Assembly: GCA_964512955.1 (NCBI GenBank)
Contig: CAZEKX010000015.1
Location: 1 to 33,199, forward strand
Length of the DNA stretch: 33,199 nt
Origin: HGM04593 sp964512955
Lineage (GTDB): Bacteria > Bacteroidota > Bacteroidia > Bacteroidales > Bacteroidaceae
Direction: 5' to 3'
A model generated the notes under the pieces. The model had not been told where the DNA came from and searched no databases. It was given only the letters and a program-made list of their open reading frames with translations. Shown here piece after piece: positions 30,986-33,199 of this stretch (positions are counted from its first letter, which is position 1; each line of letters opens with the position of its first letter). The position numbers were made by a program, and so were the translations under genes.

Positions 30986-33199
30986 TTGAAAACGATAAAG
31001 AATATAGTATTTGTGGTACTCTTCTTAATGCCGGTAGCAATGATTTCGTTGCCGGTGAGGGGTGGTACATCAATGCGTGTTATTCATAACTATCGTAAAT
31101 CTCTATCCGACTCCATTCTATTCGATTCTCTTCTTGTGTCTCCTGCCGATACGCTTGCAGCCGATACATTGAAAAAAGAGACTGAGGACGATGCCTTGAA
31201 TGCACCGGTAGAGTATGAATCGAGCGACTCCATGGTGTGGACACGTGGCGGAAACGCTTATCTCTACGGAAATGCAAAGGTTAATTACGAAAATATAGAA
31301 CTTACAGCAGGTGTTATATCCATGAACATGGATAGCAGTATCGTGCATGCCGATGCTATTGCCGACTCGCTAGGGGAATTACGCTCATTACCGGTGTTCA
31401 AAGATGGGGGAACACCCTATGAATCGCATAAGATGAGTTATAACTTTAAAAGCAAAAAGGGACTTATCAATAACGTTTACACTCAGCAAGGCGATGGTTT
31501 TATGACCGGTGGCAGAGTAAAAAAAGATAGTGCAAATGTCATGTATGCACAGGGTGCGCGATATACAACATGCGATGCAGAGCATCCGCATTTCTATATA
31601 AATATGACACGGGCAAAGGTGCGTCCAAAGAAAGATGCTGTATTTGGTCCTGCATATCTGGTTGTCGAGGATGTACCATTGCCATTGGCTATTCCATTTG
31701 GCTTTTTCCCATTCTCCAAGAGTTATTCCTCGGGTTTTATAATGCCTTCTTATGGCGATGAAACTGAACGTGGCTTTTATTTGCGTGATGGTGGATATTA
31801 TTTTGCCATAAGTGATAGAATGGACCTAAGACTTACCGGTGAAATCTTTACAAAAGGTTCATGGGGTGTTTCGGCAGCCTCTTCCTATGCACAAAGATAT
31901 AGATACTCCGGTAACTTTAATTTTAGTTATCTGGTAACCAAGGAGGGTGAACGAAATTTGCCCGATTACTCAGTAGGAAAAAACTTCAGAATACAGTGGA
32001 GTCATCGACAAGACCCAAAATCTATGCCGAACATGAACTTTTCGGCAAGTGTGAACTTTGCTACGGCAAGTTACGAACGCTCCAATTTGAACAGTCTTTA
32101 CAATCCTGTGTTGAACTCACAGAGTGTTAGAACTTCCAGTGTCAGTTTTTCTAAAACATTCCCGGAGATAGGTCTTACCTTGTCGGCAACTACAAACATA
32201 TCGCAGAATGTACAAGACTCTATTGTGTCGCTGACATTACCGAATTTGAATGTCTCGTTGTCCAAAAAGTATCCTTTCCGACGTAAAAAGAGGGCAGGTG
32301 ATGAACGCTGGTACGAAAAAATATCATTGTCGTATAGCGGACAAATGAGTAACAGTATAACTGCTAAAGAGGATAAAATCTTTAAATCGAATCTTGCACG
32401 TGAATGGAACAACGGAGTGAAACATTATATCCCAATCAGTGCAACATTCCAACTGTTCGACTATATAAATATAACCCCTAGTTTGAATTATACAGAGCGT
32501 TGGTATCTTAAGAAGGTTAATCAGGAGTGGAATAATGCCACACAGTCTGTAGTACGTGATACCATAAACGGTTTTAACCGTGTGTATAATTACAACTTGT
32601 CGCTCTCAATGAATACTACCTTGTATGGTTTCTATCAACCGGCAGGTTTTCTAAAGAACAGTCGTGTACAGATGGTGCGTCATGTCTTTAAACCTACAGT
32701 ATCGTTCTCGTATGCTCCCGATTTTAGTGCCGATAGATATGGATATTACGATACATATACCTACACCGACGAAGATGGCGAGGTGCATACAGTTGAATAT
32801 TCTCCCTATGCAGGCAGTTTATACGGTGTGCCGGGGAAAGGGAAAACCGGAAGCGTTTCGTTCGATATCAGTAACAATGTCGAGATGAAGTTGCGCACAA
32901 GGAACGATTCGGTAAAAAAAGTGAGTCTTATCGACGAATTGGGAGCAAGTATATCGTATAATCTTGCGGCAAAAGAGAAACCTTGGAGTAATCTTTCAAC
33001 ACGTTTACGCTTGAAACTATCTAAGAGTTATACTTTTAGCCTGAATGCTACATGGGCAACTTATGCCTATGAGTTTAATGATAAAGGACAGGTTATTGTT
33101 GGTAACCGTACAGAGTGGTCATACGGACGTTTCGGTCGTTTCCAAGGTATGAGTCAAAATATCTCTTATACTTTTAATAATGGTACACTGGGTAAGATA
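30986..33199 (+). CDS. lptD: LPS-assembly protein LptD, Bacteroidetes type (3' end outside window)
   Basis: This outer-membrane protein inserts lipopolysaccharide into the outer leaflet. The visible 738 residues have an N-terminal LptA/OstA-like beta-jellyroll (WTRGGNAYLYGNAKVNYENIELTAG, residues about 87-112, then AQGARYTTCDAEHPHFY) followed by the barrel region (VEDVPLPLAIPFGFFPFSKSYSSGFIMPSYG and later repeating beta-strands). The frame is open past 33199, so the C-terminus is missing. No ATG precedes the signal peptide: the frame reads KTIKNIVFVVLFLMPVAMISLPVRGG after a TTG at 30986, so TTG is the likely start; ATG codons at 31028 or 31040 would cut into the signal sequence. Earlier TTGs at 30974 and 30977 are alternatives. 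Confidence 0.88.
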   Translation, partial: MKTIKNIVFVVLFLMPVAMISLPVRGGTSMRVIHNYRKSLSDSILFDSLLVSPADTLAADTLKKETEDDALNAPVEYESSDSMVWTRGGNAYLYGNAKVNYENIELTAGVISMNMDSSIVHADAIADSLGELRSLPVFKDGGTPYESHKMSYNFKSKKGLINNVYTQQGDGFMTGGRVKKDSANVMYAQGARYTTCDAEHPHFYINMTRAKVRPKKDAVFGPAYLVVEDVPLPLAIPFGFFPFSKSYSSGFIMPSYGDETERGFYLRDGGYYFAISDRMDLRLTGEIFTKGSWGVSAASSYAQRYRYSGNFNFSYLVTKEGERNLPDYSVGKNFRIQWSHRQDPKSMPNMNFSASVNFATASYERSNLNSLYNPVLNSQSVRTSSVSFSKTFPEIGLTLSATTNISQNVQDSIVSLTLPNLNVSLSKKYPFRRKKRAGDERWYEKISLSYSGQMSNSITAKEDKIFKSNLAREWNNGVKHYIPISATFQLFDYINITPSLNYTERWYLKKVNQEWNNATQSVVRDTINGFNRVYNYNLSLSMNTTLYGFYQPAGFLKNSRVQMVRHVFKPTVSFSYAPDFSADRYGYYDTYTYTDEDGEVHTVEYSPYAGSLYGVPGKGKTGSVSFDISNNVEMKLRTRNDSVKKVSLIDELGASISYNLAAKEKPWSNLSTRLRLKLSKSYTFSLNATWATYAYEFNDKGQVIVGNRTEWSYGRFGRFQGMSQNISYTFNNGTLGKI

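Noticed and set aside
1..33199. CRISPR array, tRNA or rRNA genes, prophage
   Set aside because: No regularly spaced repeats, cloverleaf-like sequences or phage genes were seen on either strand.

Overview
The window looks like chromosomal DNA of a member of the Bacteroidales (phylum Bacteroidota), probably gut-associated. The evidence: promoters follow the Bacteroidetes pattern (TTTG or TTG, about 20 nt, TAnnTTTG) with no strong Shine-Dalgarno sequences. The protein set is typical of the group: SDR-type threonine dehydrogenase, NagB/PIG-L fusion, DUF4834, DUF2490, a Bacteroidetes-type LptD, and secreted proteins with type IX-like C-terminal tails. The species cannot be named from the sequence alone. 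No tRNA, rRNA, CRISPR array or prophage was seen; the only mobile element is the tail of an IS3-family insertion sequence at the left edge.

Left part (1-4.9 kb): an IS3-type transposase end; the divergent pair tdh/kbl, which together convert threonine to glycine and acetyl-CoA and share an intergenic region carrying an exact 14-bp direct repeat; then a 385-bp gene-free stretch containing a long, multi-stem potential RNA hairpin just upstream of a secreted BspA-like leucine-rich-repeat protein.

Central accessory part (4.9-14.2 kb): a cluster that reads as salvage of sulfated amino sugars such as those of mucin. It has an N-acetylhexosamine 1-kinase-like gene (minus strand), a divergent ROK sugar kinase closed by a perfect 46-bp palindromic terminator, then a tight four-gene operon: serine-type sulfatase, its radical-SAM formylglycine maturase, a NagB-like/PIG-L deacetylase fusion, and a GH35-related lipoprotein whose catalytic glutamates appear to be lost.

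Housekeeping part (14.2-25.6 kb): dnaE-trxA-small acidic protein (minus strand); psd-pssA-DUF4834 (phospholipid synthesis, plus strand); tadA with a small basic protein (minus strand); yraN-mmcQ/yjbR-birA (plus strand); a small membrane protein; pyrH with a clear promoter and terminator; and a MATE exporter.

Right part (25.6-33.2 kb): a very compact five-gene minus-strand operon joining a VTC-type polyphosphate polymerase domain protein, a DUF4956 membrane protein, a DUF2490 outer-membrane barrel, a small secreted protein with a sorting-like tail, and a Cthe_2159-like beta-helix protein. This is the strongest candidate for a poorly described system in the window. An HD-domain hydrolase and the start of lptD (running off the right edge, apparently initiated at TTG) close the window.
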